64,000 nt of DNA from Salminus brasiliensis (GCF_030463535.1 NC_132900.1:28531956-28595955), one strand, 5' to 3'. Positions 50,101 through 62,299 are shown, counted from the stretch's first letter. Program-made: numbers and translations. Notes: generated by a model from the sequence alone, not told the origin.

Positions 50101-53100
50101 TAATAATGCACTCAGTATATCCAAGATTGGAGTAAATTAAATTATATTGGGCAGATATAATCTGACTCTGGTAGATATGTGATGGAAAATAAGAGTAGTG
50201 CTCTTATTTTGCTTTTGTATCGAGCAGGAAAAAAGATTTAACATTTAATTTAATTTGCTTTACATGACATTGCACTTCCTGCGATGTAACTATTGCGAAT
50301 GCCCACATTGCGATGACGATGCTTAAACACTATATTGCCCTGGTACTAGTCAATTTCATTCTAACATTCCAAAATTCTGGAGTTTTACCAGAGACAGGAC
50401 TACTACTACTTTCAGATATCAATATTGAAACTTTAAATATCGACTGATTCTGATACAATATTTTGTCTGTTGGTACCACTACACTTTCAAAAAAGCTATT
50501 GCATCAAAAACTAGGTTATCATGCTGAAACTCAAACACTCCACAATCTTTTAAAAAAGTATGCACTTAGCTCTGCTGCTATTCATGTTGGGACTAATGAA
50601 ATTTATCTCAGACTTTGAAAGGTCTTGTACACTATGTACATTCTCATGGAAAGAGACCTGTGATATCTAGTCCCATACCCCGCCTGAGGAAGAGAACTAA
50701 TTGTTTTCACAGGTTCTATGAGTGGCTTAAACTCAGAACACTTCTACTGGTGTGGCTTTTGTTAATAACTTTGCCTTTTCACTGGCTTTAAATGTTTTTA
50801 TTATTGTCCGATATTAAAATTGCATGGTTGTATTATCACAATCAGAGAAAATTAAAAAGGTTTTATGTCTGACTAGCTTTTAACCATATTTGGCACCCAT
50901 GAACTGGCACCCATGGAGTAATAACAGGCAGGGAGTAAATCTGGCTAATCTTAGACCACACACCAAAGCCAGCCTCAGAAGCCGTGTAGTGAGGTTACAA
51001 AGCCCGCCAGAAAGTTTGCTCTCAATAACACAGCAGTAATGGAGGACATTCATATATACAGTAGTAAGAAAAAGTATATAAACCCTTTTGGAATCTTTAT
51101 TGCATTCATTTGTCATAAAATCTGATCTGATCTGCATCCAAGTCAGCTGACGTATAGACACTGTATAATTTTTTGATACACTTGGGAATTCATCTTCCCC
51201 TTAACGACTGTAAGCTGGTCAAGCCCTGAGGCAGCAAAGCAGGCCCAAATCATGATGTTCCTTTCACCATACTTTACGGTTGGGATCCAGCATTCTCTGG
51301 ATAGTTACTCAAACAAAAGCAGGATTAACTCAGAGAAGCAAATACTCAATAAACAAATAAAGTTTGTTTAGAAAAAGACAAAGAGTTTGTGTCCCAATAC
51401 TTTTGCCCATACAATATATGATACCAATGCTGATTTGCTGTGCCTGACAGAAACTGGGCGAGTGCTAAAACTGGCTTTATCACCCCAGTCCTAAAAACAG
51501 CCAGACTTGATACTAACTTGCTTGCCAGCTACAGGCCTATATCTGATCCTCCTTTCTTGAGCAAAGTATTAGAGCAAGTTTCATTTATTTTTCCATCCAG
51601 CTAAAAGATTATATTACATATTACAAGCTTTCAGACTCATTCCAATCTGACTTCAGGAAGAACAACATCATGGAAACGGCGCATGTCACTAACATCCTTT
51701 TTCTCAGACTCTGGATGTTTAAGCATTTTTATTTTATTCTTATTCATCTTTACTGAATCAGAATCATGCAGAATCTTAAGGGTGTCACTGGCATTTCAGT
51801 GCCTTGGTCACTGTCTTATTTGAAGAATCAACAGCAGTTTATGAGAGTCAATGGGATGCAGTCAGCTGGCACTAGTGTTACCTATGGTGTTCTGCAGGGT
51901 TCAGTACTTGGGCCACTCTTATTTTCCATTACATTATTCATCATAAGCCAAGCATGAGCTCCCATTTGTATTCAGACGATACTAAAATTTACATCTGCAC
52001 AAAGCCTGACAGCCCATCCACTTCTAACAAATGTCTGCAAGACTTCAAACCCTGGAGTAGCAGCTTCCTTAAGCTTAATCCTGATAGAACTTGTGCATTG
52101 TTGAATATGATAATACTGGCGTTACTCTATCTGAACATTAAAAAACTGTTCGCATTCTTTCACATTAGGAATACAACCCATATTTGGCCATGGTTATAAT
52201 TTGCAGAAGCCAAGTGCTTCATAACATGCATTCATATCCTCACACCTCGATTACTGTACTGCTCTCTTTATTCTCACACTATAAATAGAATGCTACTTAC
52301 ATCCACCCAGCGCATCACCATATTACACCCACACTTAAAGATCTGCACTTCTTACCCATGACCCACCAAACCACTTATAAGGTGTTAATGCTCACATTTA
52401 AAGCCCTACATGACAAACTGTCTCCATACTGTCCACCTCAATCCTTAGCTGTGGTCTACTTTTAGTAAAGACTAAGCTTTGCGCTGTAAATAATAGAGCA
52501 TTCTTTCTGCTGCTTCATGTCTGTGGCATCAACTCCCACAATCCTAGCTGTGAATCATGTTGATGCTCCTCTGGCTGAAATAGGAGGAAAAGCGTCTCTA
52601 TCATTCCCACTCTGTGCTTGGAACGCCGGATACTCACTATGTTAGTCTGGAGAAGTGGGCAGGAAAACACTGGCGAGAATTGCGCAACACTGCATAACTC
52701 AAGTCATAATAGTGTAAAATCCTGCAATAGTCCTTTACCGCCTCAGCCCACATGCTTCTTTCACTTTCAGTGATGCCTCCGTATCTCTCAGCTTGTCCAG
52801 AAATGCGTGTCCTTTAGTGGTGGCTTGAAGCGTGAATAACACTTCCTAACTGCAGGGGGAGCCCAGAAGCAAGAAATACCAATTCTTTGTACAGTGCTGC
52901 TTCAAATGTTATGCTTTTGTCGTTGAGTGTTGCTTGGAGAAGGTGCTATTTATAAGTAAAAAATATTATTTGTTACTATAGTGTGCCATCTATATTTTTT
53001 ACAATAATCAGGTGTATTTAGGAGTGCTGAGCGAAGTGACCTCAAATCAGTATCACAAATAAAACCGATATGATTAACAAACTTGCTAGTTAATCAGATG

Positions 53101-56100
53101 GGTCGGTGTTTTGAGTTTTTCCCCATGTTGCTTCCATACTGCAGACTGGACAGGACAGGCGGAGCCACGTGACTACATACGGGTTAATAAATGAGAAAAG
53201 TACTAACAGAATAAAAAAATAAAAAAATTAGACAGCTATATTTAGCCAGATTACAGGAGATTTTGAATGCCAGTTTGATTAATTACCCAGCCTTAGTATT
53301 TAGTATTTAGGTGTACATAAGGTTATTTTGCCTCAACCCAATCCAAGTCTCTTAACGCTGAGTATCAGACGATCGCGATCTGTTCTTTGTGTTTGTTTAA
53401 ATAATAATACAGCTGTTTAGATCAGATGAGCTTTTTAATAGCACTACAGACACACTTAGACGTACTAGTAGCACAGTTCTTGTGCATGGCTGTGATATAT
53501 AAACCTCCTCAGAGAAGAACGCTTTATGCAGCGCTTTTGCCCAGGATGTGCCCAGACAGGTGGGCATATTTCCTCTGCCTTTCACTCTGGAGTCCAACCT
53601 GCTTTTATGACACTCCCTCTGTCAAGCCAGCACACACATACTCGCTCTCTCTGACGCAGAGGGCTATTTCTGTGTACTTTCCTCTGTGTCTCCATCTGTC
53701 CTTACTGCATCAGGGGTTTTTGCCCTGCATCCGTCAGCAAACGCCACAGTCAGTTCATATAGCCGGCGGTTCAAGCTGTTGATACTAAAAATGTACTTTA
53801 AGAGAATTTAGAAAGCCAGATGGTGAAGGACTGGTTCCCCGCCCTGTACCATTTCATTCTTCAGTTCAACTTGATAATTTTGTGTTTAGAATTTCCCACT
53901 GGAACGAGAAAGGTAGTGATCCGTAAACTAGCTTACACCACTCCACCTCTTTCATAGACAGTAAATATTAAATACGTCTTATTGACAAGGCTGAACAGTC
54001 TGGAGCGAGAGAGAGGGAGGCACACAGGAGCACACAGGAGTCTCTACCAGACGCTAAAGGGTTAACTCATATTCATCTTAGGGGAAGGACATACTGTAAC
54101 ACTTTTTTCCACAAAATATATGCCAGTGTGTCATAGCTCAAGGGACAGTCGGTAAAGCTAACGTAGTTCCCAACTTTCCCCAGCTAAACGCACCACACAA
54201 TCGTCCTAAAAATATCTGCCCCAGTTTCCTAGAAACATCCAGTCTTCCACCACAGTGAGCTTAGGCTATGATCATAGTGCAACATGAAGCCGAATGACCA
54301 TTGAGCACCTCAGTGATCTCACCATGTCCTTTGACATGTCCTTGGCATTATTATCTTCCTATGTACTTACATAAAGAGTATTTTACCATATACGGAAGCT
54401 TCCTATTTTATGGGTATTGAAATTTTATTATATAATAAAAGGCACAAAATGTTTGTGGACCCCCCTTCTAATAAATGCATTTAGCTGATTTAAGCTGCAC
54501 CTGTTACCAACACAGATGTGCAAATGCACACACACTCACAGCTTGTCTAGTCCCTGCAGAGAAGCACTGCCGATAGACTAGAACTCTCTGGAGCAGATAA
54601 ACATGAACCGATTTGCACCATGTCTAATATCAGGCGTGGCCAAAAATGCTATAAAGAGGAACTACTGTGTTCTTTGGAATGATGGTTGGTGCTCCATCCA
54701 ATACATTTAGGATGAATTGGGGAGTTGTGCATGACATCTTGACCTCACTGATGCTCTTGTCACTGTGTTCTCTGGAATGATATGATTAAAGTGATTGAAA
54801 ACGATGGTTGATTTGAGTTGCTGTCTGATTATATCAGTGATTTAAACCTACCATTTTTCCACAGTTCCCCACAGTTACACCACACCATATATACACATAT
54901 ACATACATACACACACTGTTAACTGTATTGTTCCCTGCAATTAATTATTCGTTTTTGTCATAACCTTAATCACATACACATCATCACCACCACAAGACTA
55001 GCACACAAAGAACAACCTGCCTGCAAAGGCAGAATGCCCTACAGCTCAGTGACTTCACGATGGCAGACCTCACACGCCTTAAAGGAAGCAGCCCCTGGTC
55101 CCCTAGGTACTGTGGCAATGCAGAAAGAGACTATGTGTGAGACATGTGTGTGTGTGTGAGCCTAAACCTATGTGATAAGTGCGCTAGGAGGAAAGCATGA
55201 TGCACTGCATCTGCGCTTTTAGTAATCTCCATGGACCATCTATCCAAGCCATCCTGTGAAAACAAACATAATAGCCAATCTGTGAGTAATGTGTATATGG
55301 AATTATCTCAGAGGGTGGTAAGCTGCTTACAATCAAACACCACTTCATGAAATGTGTTAATAATGTGGCCGCTGCATTGCTATGAGTAGCGCGCAGGGAG
55401 GTAACCTATTTGCCGTGTAATGGAAAGGGCTCAGTGTAATTACAATCAGAGATGATCTGCCCTGCTGGATACGCATATAATCAACGGAATTTCATTTGAT
55501 ATGGAAACTCGGGTTTAATCCAGACCAAGACTTCTGCTCCTGGACTACAGATTTGTCCATTAATACAACGAAGGCACCCTGAAATTAGCCATTTGGTCCA
55601 CTCTCATATCTGGATATCACTGGATAGAAGGAAACATGCTCCTTGCTGTGCTTCTTATGATCTACACTATATAGAAAAAAACTTTTGGGACACCTCCATT
55701 CACCACCACCACCACCATTCATTGTTTCTTCCTGCTTTTGTTGGAGTAACTGTCTCTATTGTCCAGGTAGATAGGCTTTCTGCTAGATTTTGGAGGAGCA
55801 TTGCTGTGATGATTTGATTGCATTTAGCGACAAGAGCTTTTAGTGAGGTCATCCCCAACTCTCAGAAGTATTGAAGGAGGCACCACCATCATTCCGGAGA
55901 ACACAGTTCTTTCACTGCGCCACCGCTCAATGTTGGGGGGCTTTATATCCCTCTAGCCCACGTCTGGCATTAGGCAGCATGGTGCCAATAGGTTCATGTC
56001 AAATTGCTCTGAAGAGTCCTATTCTATTGGCAATACTTCTCTACTAGGACTAGACAAGCATACAAGCTGTGTGCTGTGAGCATTTGCACATCTGAGTCAG

Positions 56101-59100
56101 CAATGAGTGCAGCTTAGTAAAGCAGCTGAAGGCATTAATTAGAAGGGGTGTTCACAAATTGTTGTTCATACACTGTATTATTAAAATTGGGACACATTTA
56201 ATTTAATGGACGGACTATGATCTGACAGAGGAGGCAAAAGATAAAAGTGCATACTAGCCCTAGGGATGTGATTTACTCTCTTGCCTTTGGATTAAGCATT
56301 TCTCAATCCTGCCAGGAGGAAAGTCCTGCCACGTGAGGACCAGGCCTTCTTCATCCGTTTCCATTTGCGTTACACTTCAGACACCCTTATGCAACCACGG
56401 CGCTGAAAAGGCTCCTCTGCGTCACACTAAAAATGTGGACAGGAGAGGGGAGGATGGGCCAAGAGGAAAGACTGTCAAAGAGACAGAAAAGCTGCACAAC
56501 TTAGCTGGAGGACAAGCGCAAAATAAGGCAGAGGAACAAAAGGGATACAGGGAGCAGCTTAGGAGAAAAAATAACTGGGTGCAGATCAAGGAGGAGGGGA
56601 ATCTAATGGCCTAATTAATACCCGCACCAGCAGCAAGCGGCAAAGCATTAATCAGGTCAAAACATAGCCCTGATCAAGCTGTGCGAGATAAGAGTGCCGC
56701 CACAACAAAAGCACAGCAAGTAAAGGTTACACAACCCTCGCTTCTTACAGGGAGAAATGAACAATCTCACCCATCTTCTCCCGGCAAGACGAGAGAAACC
56801 ACAACGTTTGTGAATTTTAATCAGCAGGCTTGATTAGAAATTCAACAAAACCTGACGGCCTGGCATGGAAGAGTAAGGGAGGTAGCTGTGTGGAGTGTTA
56901 GCGGTAGCTACAGTTTCCAGTCTCCAGGGCTGAGGAGAGGATGAGTCAGTCAGTTCTCCTGGTTAGCACTCCACTTCTGCAGAGATCTGGCTGTGAAAGG
57001 GGCTCAAAGCCCACTCAAGAGAGCAGCTCTAGGAGACGAGAGCTGGCACTCCGAACAAGAAACCGAGTCTGCTTTTCAAAAACAGTAATTTCCAACAGAC
57101 AAGGACGTCAGCTAAAAGGGAATGTTTCTGAAGTGGTGCTCAGCAGTGGATGCGGTAGAGCCTCTTCATGTTGGTAAACAAATAAAGCGCCTGCATACGC
57201 CCACTTGTGTCATCCCCACCGACCTTCAGTTCAGAGACTCAGATAGACAGAAAATACCCAGCAGCCATTAACATTACTTAGACTGCGCAGCAGATAAACT
57301 CGGAGTGCTCAGAGCATCACACTTTGACAGTTTCTTACACAGAAGAACAAGGAAGAATTGCCAGCTGAACACTGGCTAGAAACCTGCAGCGAAACTGATG
57401 CTGCTGTTGTTATGGATACTAAAAATGAGGATAACTCCAGAGAAAGTCTGGAGGAAAGTCCTTAAAAGGTCTTTTCGGCTCACCCTTTAAAAGCGGCGGA
57501 GTGGCAGGTCATAGGTTAAGCTGGGTTCAAGGTTCGTCTTTCCCCATGTGCTGCTTACGGCCAAAGGTAGTGTTGAACAAGTAAGAGTCTGCATATTTAC
57601 ATCGGCATCTGTGCCGCCCTTCGATTTTCCAGTCATAAAAGCAGTTCTGTGGTCAGTGGGGTTTATAATACAAAGAAAAAGAGTCCACTGGAAAGCAGAT
57701 TGAAAAAGAATTTCTTCAAAAACTGACCAGGCCTCTCTGTAGATGTGTTACACACAGCCTTACAAACCCAGTCCAGCCTTGATACAGCTGTAAAGATTCA
57801 CAGCAGTGTGACAGCTTGAGAAATCTTCTCATCTCAGTTCCACTTGGAAATGCAACGCTACGCTCACAAGTAGTCTAATCTGCTATTTTTATCCTTTATT
57901 GTTCTGCAGCAGGATTTTTTTTTGTAACAGGTTTTGTACGCTACGCTAAAATTAGATGAAACGTCCTGAAACTGTACTGTAATTAGAATATCATCACTGT
58001 CTCAATAAAAGCCTTCCATCTCCAAAAATACTGTAGAAGCACAAATCATTCTGAACTTTCAGTGTAAGACAATATTTTTCTTAATCAATTTCATGCTTAT
58101 TCATCATGAAATTATGATATACGAGGAGTGCTGGCATTTCGAATGTATGTAAAAAATGAGACTTTGTTCCAACATAAACAATCTTAATAATAATTATGAA
58201 ATTGACTTATCATACAATATACAGACATGCCTTCAGTCATTTTTGGTGGCGGCAGTATTGCTTTTTGTCTTCAGATAAAAATCAACGTCACCAATATTTT
58301 AGACAGTCGTGCTATTCTATTTTCCTATCTGCTGTCTGTCTGAGGCTGGGGTCGAGTCGGGAGCAGCCAGCAACAGCTATCGTGTAGAAAAAGTGATCAA
58401 GCTTTTACTGAGTTTTAGAGTGCTCAAAATATAATTAATTTTAGAATTAAATTATAGTTCTAAATTAGGAATTATAATAATTCAAAGATAAGTGCTGTTG
58501 AAAAGAGTGTAACTGTTTCATTATGTTTTATTATCATATTTTTATTATTATTGTATCAGCAGCATAAAATGGTCTTGAACTGGCATTTATTTCTGGGAAA
58601 GCATATCGTCCATTATTGTGATGAATAAACTTGCTTTTTTATTATATTAACTAGTGTTGGACAAATTAAGTTGACAAATTAACATTATAACATACATATA
58701 TAATACATCATTATGACATGACAATGTAAAGAATATAAAACTGCCAAGGACAGAAAAAAATCATCTGTATCCATTGTGGCAGTCAAGCAAATAGTTATAA
58801 ACATGAACATTGGCTGCAGCACAGATACACTACTAACAGGTATTTAATTGGTGAATATGTGAGGACTTCATCATAAGCCCTCCATAAATTAACACTATCA
58901 ATTTAATGTATTTGTATTGTTGGGTTGCATCATGTCTAAGATCTCAATAACACAGACTAAAACACCATAATTTGCTATAAATGTTCCCAGTGGTGTCCTT
59001 TATCCTATTAGTATAATATGTTACTGCTATTATTTCACAATATTTAAAATCAGATCAGGTTAACACTGCCTAGACCTCACCAAGCCATTAACAAACCATC

Positions 59101-61434
59101 AATGCTGTCAGATTTCTAACTCTTTATTTTTAATATCAAATATCAAAGTGTGCTGAATAATGTTCAAGAACCCTCATATTAAAGTACATAGAAATTATAA
59201 AGATTCATCAGTGGTTCCTTAGCCATTAATATGGACCTGGTCCCCCTTTGCAGCTCTAACAGCAGCAGGTCTGGAGCTCTGCAGTTATTGAGTCAGCAGA
59301 GCATTGGAGACTTTCCTGCACTCTGCACTGCTCTGAGCTCAGCACTTGGTCCCGACCCCGCTCTGTAACTTTATGTGGTCCGGCACTTGGTGGCTGAGTC
59401 GCTCTCTCTGGTTCCTAAATGATCCCACTGTTCAGTAATACCACTCACAGTACAGAAGATCTAGGAGGGAAGAAATTTCACCAGCTGATTTGCTGTTGCA
59501 GCGGTGGCTGCACTGGAATTCAGTGTAAGATCTTTAGAACCTCCTATTCTTTCAATAATGTGTGGAAAGACAGTGCTTGATAGACCTGGGCAATGGTACA
59601 GAATGAAACAATGACTGAAGTAATGATTAATGATTTGTCCCAATACTTTTGTCCATACAGTGTACTTGCCACAATTTGAGCAAAGCCCTCAACCTCTCTG
59701 TTCCAGGGATGCCACATCTACTGAGAGTGCTTTTGGGCCATTGAGGTCAGTGCTGCTTCAAGGTGAATGCGTGAAGCTGAAGCAGGGCTGGGCGATATGG
59801 TAAAAATACCATATCACAATATTTAAGCATTACATTTTCATGATACACAATATTTATCACAAAACATGTCATTACAGACTAATTACATCATTAGGGTCAG
59901 ACTCTTAAAAAATACCATTTAGATACTGAGTACAGTGATTCTTACTCAACATCTGCTGCTCTTCATCCAATTAAACCAATCACTGTTTGTAAAGAAGGTG
60001 CAGTTGATCAGTGTTTTTTAAGCACTAACAGTATCCTCGATTTTCTTAGAAAAGACTATTGTGCGTCACGATACGATAAAATATCGTCATATTGCCCAGC
60101 CCTAAGCTGAAGCCCCCCCCCCCACACACACACTCACACACACAAAAAGAGGATGCAAAGACGTGGTGATGAAGTGAGACAATAGCACTAACAGATGTTA
60201 CTATGCAGGGTTCATCTGAAGACCCCCTGAAACTATATGACATAGGCCTCTATTGCTCTCAGGGCCTTAACCGAGTAAAGTGCATAAAACAGAAAGCTAA
60301 GACTAACCTGCTCGGCTGCAAAGACGTTGCGATTTTATGAGCACTGTATTACAGATGTAATACTCCATATGTATCAAACGAATCGCTAAATAAAAGCTCC
60401 AAATATCAAAAGCATGATCAGTGTACTTACGGCTAAAAAGCTCACTGTTTGCATCTGCGTAAACCGCAGGCTTAATCGAACCATCATAACCTTGAAAAGC
60501 TTTTCATCTGGGGATCAGCACCAAGGCCCCCCCAGACACCAGTTACCAGAGTCCCAGGAGTCCAATTAGAGAATGTCCATCTCCTACAAAAAAGCATTCT
60601 GCCACTGTATTAAGAGCAATATCATCGCATTCCCGTATAAGGGGCATGGTAAACTGCATGTTAGGACAGGTCTGGATGGCTTACAGCAGCACTTAAAGGC
60701 GTGTCTATGTCAGCATATCAATCATGCAAGACAGCAAGGCTTCCAAAACCCACCAGCATCTGGACCCCAGCAGATCTGACCAAATGATTTTGGTTAATTA
60801 AGCATAACTTCTAAAACGGGCTTCATTTGTTGTTGTTTTTTAATAAACAGCTTTCAGATATGGAGACTACGTCCAATAAAGGTAGCTAGCAGGTCCATCA
60901 GGATCAGAATCAGAATATTTCCAGGACATTTTTAGGACTTCTACACACAACAACATTGCATTCATTCAATCAATCAGTGTATTAAAAAAAGCCCCTCAGT
61001 ACAACCTGGTCTACTGGATGCAGTGTCCAACACCTGGTACCAGCTACATCCAAATCCCTGTAAATCCTTCGCTGTTTAATTAAAGGGGGATCAGTGGCTC
61101 ATTATTTCCAGGATCTTACTAATATATATATTATTAGGTATTATCATTATTAGGATTGTCCATGACTAGAAATAGTCTCCAGGTTAGATTTCCTGTTCAC
61201 ACTGGATAGCTATCTAGCTAAATCACTGCTACCCATTCATTATACCAGGCATGCCATATTGCAGCCACAGGCTCCAAATGCCGGACTCACCGAGTGATTC
61301 ACTCCCCACATTAACACGCTGAGCAGAGGGTCGCTGGCTCGGAACAGCTTCACCTTCTGCGACACGAAATGCTTCTTCTTGGTTTTCGTCTTGCTGGCGA
61401 TGGAGGCGGCGAGGCTGCTGGCCGCAGAAGCCAT
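38178..61434 (-). CDS. pip4k2a: Phosphatidylinositol-5-phosphate 4-kinase type-2 alpha
   Basis: Ten minus-strand exons rebuild 409 aa (human 406): 61291-61434, 48006-48103, 47761-47857, 46133-46285, 45689-45835, 45010-45048, 40521-40634, 39245-39497, 38444-38547, 38178-38258. It phosphorylates PI(5)P at the 4-position to make PI(4,5)P2 in cytosol, nucleus and on internal membranes. Family landmarks: [20 protein letters not shown] near the start; [16 protein letters not shown] with ATP-site Lys at residue 145, the human position; MDYSLLVG (272-279); AIIDIL with Asp 362; and [15 protein letters not shown], the activation loop with the Ala that marks type II enzymes. The acidic insert [14 protein letters not shown] is a variable loop. 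The first residues ([11 protein letters not shown]) differ from human. Intron 1 is 13.2 kb; exon 6 is only 39 bp. Confidence 0.97.
38548..39244. other. pip4k2a intron 8-9 gap
   Basis: Intronic, nothing recognised apart from a block near 38700-38830 (AACGCTTCCTGAATCTGTAG, CATTGCCAGATCATACATAA) similar to 14255-14345, so another dispersed repeat lies in both places. Confidence 0.45.
39600..39893 (+). repeat. MITE family A fragment
   Basis: Internal and right-end part of family A: CACTGCTCCACAGCTCAATG, GCCTGGCATTAGAGGCCAAT, CAACTTAAAGTAGCTGAATG, CAAACATTTGGACATAGTGT. Confidence 0.85.
40935..41387 (+). repeat. MITE family A, near-complete copy
   Basis: Starts AAAAGTATTGGGACACCTGG and ends ACATTTGGACATATAGTGT, with all internal landmarks between. 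The ends are imperfect inverted repeats of each other. Confidence 0.85.
41390..43065. other. pip4k2a intron sequence, nothing recognised
   Basis: Intron between exons 40521-40634 and 45010-45048. Short frames here lack conserved coding sense or splice context. No tandem repeat or transposon end was identified. Confidence 0.4.
43070..43575 (+). repeat. MITE family B, near-complete copy
   Basis: Left end ACACCGATCAGCCGCAACAT and right end AATGTTAAGGCTGATCGGTG are inverted repeats. The interior matches the elements at 11695-12057 (opposite strand) and 8700-8985. No coding capacity. Confidence 0.85.
43580..45005. other. pip4k2a intron sequence, nothing recognised
   Basis: AT-rich intronic DNA with no recognisable exon, tandem array or transposon terminus. 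Confidence 0.4.
45154..45655 (-). repeat. MITE family A, complete copy with both ends
   Basis: ACACTATATGCCCAAATGTT at the left and AAACTTTTGTCCATACAGTG at the right form the inverted ends. Inserted between pip4k2a exons 45010-45048 and 45689-45835; the right end is 33 bp from the latter. Confidence 0.9.
46358..46803 (-). repeat. MITE family A
   Basis: TATGTCCAAATGTTTGTGGA at left to TGTTCACATACTTTTGTCAA at right, with internal landmarks including GGACTCTCTGGAGCAGATCA. Lies 72 bp upstream (in gene sense) of exon 46133-46285. Confidence 0.85.
47281..47698 (+). repeat. MITE family A
   Basis: CATTGTTTCTTCTGAAATCA to GGGTGCAACTTCAAATGAAC with the usual internal blocks; right terminus lost. Ends about 60 bp from the donor of exon 47761-47857. 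Confidence 0.8.
48104..49480. other. pip4k2a intron 1, proximal part
   Basis: No exon found. 48480-49235 contains text such as GATCTGGGCCTCTTTTAGCT and GTGTGAACCTAGCC that resembles a teleost interspersed repeat, but I could not define its ends. Confidence 0.35.
49485..49832. repeat. MITE family C (GGGCTGCA ends), copy 1
   Basis: Left AGGGCTGCATGATATTGG and right ACTGTGCAGCCCTAC are inverted; the interior includes TGCACATCCTGCTAATG and CGATGACGATGCTAAAACGA. A second copy follows 170 bp later. Confidence 0.75.
50003..50342. repeat. MITE family C, copy 2
   Basis: Left CAGGGCTGCACAATATTGGA and right ACACTATATTGCCCTGGT, with interior TGCACTTCCTGCGATGTAAC and CGATGACGATGCTTAAACAC. Same orientation as copy 1. 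Confidence 0.75.
51285..51421 (+). repeat. MITE family A, end fragment
   Basis: TAGTTACTCAAACAAAAGCA to CCAATACTTTTGCCCATACA, the right third of the family A element. Confidence 0.7.
51440..52600 (+). mobile_element. Decayed non-LTR retrotransposon (LINE) fragment
   Basis: Broken frames keep reverse-transcriptase landmarks in order: a YRPIS-type motif with SKVLE near 51530-51575, [13 protein letters not shown] at about 51886-51924 (RT domain motif B), and [10 protein letters not shown] at about 51962-51990, corresponding to the catalytic YxDD box. Downstream LNPDRT and then a stretch similar to the C-terminal end follow. Frames shift between these blocks and no endonuclease domain is visible, so this is an inactive 5'-truncated copy. 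The clade looks L2/CR1/Rex-like but is not settled. Confidence 0.75.
52605..54430. other. pip4k2a intron 1 sequence, nothing recognised
   Basis: No repeat ends or exons identified. A 118-codon frame at 53426-53782 has no hallmark of a real gene (no splice context, no recognisable domain). Confidence 0.4.
54435..54785 (-). repeat. MITE family A
   Basis: AAAATGTTTGTGGACCCCCC through AGACTAGAACTCTCTGGAGC and TGGAATGATGGTTGGTGCTC to TGCTCTTGTCACTGTG; the right end is lost. Confidence 0.8.
55290..55570. other. Possible conserved noncoding block in intron 1
   Basis: Non-repetitive, mixed-composition DNA containing several homeodomain/POU-like words (TAATAATG, GTGTAATTACAATC, GCATATAATCAACG) between repeat-rich flanks. 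No coding sense. Only the composition and absence of repeats suggest constraint; no comparison was possible. Confidence 0.2.
55665..56182 (+). repeat. MITE family A, near-complete copy
   Basis: ACACTATATAGAAAAAAACT at left and GTTGTTCATACACTGTATT at right, with a CAC triplet run (55699-55718) near the left end and all internal landmarks. Confidence 0.85.
56185..59215. other. pip4k2a intron 1 sequence, nothing recognised
   Basis: About 3 kb of unique-looking DNA. Frames at 56333-56614 and 56941-57177 are low-complexity, lack splice context and are not supported as genes. Confidence 0.4.
59221..59666 (+). repeat. Short element with Tc1-like end (family D)
   Basis: ATTAATATGGACCTGGTCCC, GCTCTAACAGCAGCAGGTCT and AGCACTTGGTCCCGACCCCG lead to CCCAATACTTTTGTCCATAC at the right end. 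The terminus is shared with family A but the interior differs, so this is a separate non-autonomous family mobilised by the same transposase type. Confidence 0.6.
59786..60104. repeat. MITE family E (GGGCTGGGCGATAT ends)
   Basis: CAGGGCTGGGCGATATGG at left and CATATTGCCCAGCCCTAA at right are near-perfect inverted repeats about 320 bp apart. The interior is AT-rich with no frame. Confidence 0.85.
60110..61285. other. pip4k2a intron 1, distal part
   Basis: No exon found. Holds a C run and CA microsatellite at 60113-60146. Otherwise nothing recognised. Confidence 0.4.
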
Positions 61435-62290
61435 GTTCAGAAGCGGGGCTGGCGGAGGAAACGGGCGAGAGCTGAGGGAAGAGCCCCTGATCGCTAACTA
61501 GCTAGCTAACTAACTAACCGCTTACTAGCTGGCAGCGGCTCCTCACCTGAAGCTGCCCCGAATCACACGCGTCCGACGGGAGGTCAACGAGTCGTTCGTC
61601 CCCTTATTTCGTATTCCTTCGTTCATCCCTCTAAAAATGGTAAAAGGTGATAATTATCGACGCGGTTTGACACCGAATAATCTGGAGTCGTGAGACGGCG
61701 CGAATAAAGACTAGCTAGCGGTCATTGACGTTAGCTTGAAGGTTAAGCGGTATCAGCAGCCCGGCTGCGGCCAGCTTTACCGTGGAGCTAGATAGCTAAC
61801 GGCGGCTACGTTCACCACCCTCGCTAACCCAGAAGAGAGTCTTCATGTCGGGAATGTGTGGAAATGTCTCAAATTAGCTGACTTTTGCTCATTTTTCAGA
61901 GGGAAATCCGCACATCGCCCGCTGCCCGCCGCTCGCTGCCCGCTGCCCGCCGCCCGCCGCCCGCTGCAGAGGCTGAGGTAAAACCGTTAGGGCGCCTGTC
62001 GTTGGCCAACGGCAGTTGCTGGGAGACGCGATTTGAATGTCTTAACGGTCCGTCTCGCGCTCGGTTAGGAGAGGCGCTGGGGCTCCGGCGGTCTGTCCGT
62101 CAACACCGAAAGCTGGAGAACGGGTATCGTGAAGGGAAGAGCTGGCATCTCCGCCATCCCCCCCTGCGCTCGGGATGCAGCAGCTGGATGGAGGCGCAGT
62201 GCATCAGTCCCCCTTAACCCCACCGCAGCCTGCTCCGGCTTCGGATACAGTGGCTGCTGGAGGGAGGCGCAGTGCATCACGGTGGTGGTC
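61435..62290 (-). promoter_or_regulatory. pip4k2a CpG promoter region
   Basis: GC-rich DNA upstream of the pip4k2a ATG with dense CpG (GAATCACACGCGTCCGACGG, GACGCGGTTTGACACCG). It contains a CCCGCCGC/CCCGCTGC repeat at 61918-61966 and a partly duplicated 73-bp segment, with GAGGCGCAGTGCATCA at 62191-62206 and again at 62264-62279. No TATA box stands out. The 5' UTR boundary is unknown. Confidence 0.5.
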
Positions 62291-62299
62291 GATTCGATT

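Noticed and set aside
51766-52199. Reverse-transcriptase-like frames as a domesticated gene
   Set aside because: Frames shift between motif blocks, no start or promoter is seen, and the context is a repeat-rich intron; a dead LINE copy explains it.
53426-53782. 118-codon plus-strand frame in pip4k2a intron 1
   Set aside because: No homologous sense, no splice or promoter context, and ordinary intronic composition.
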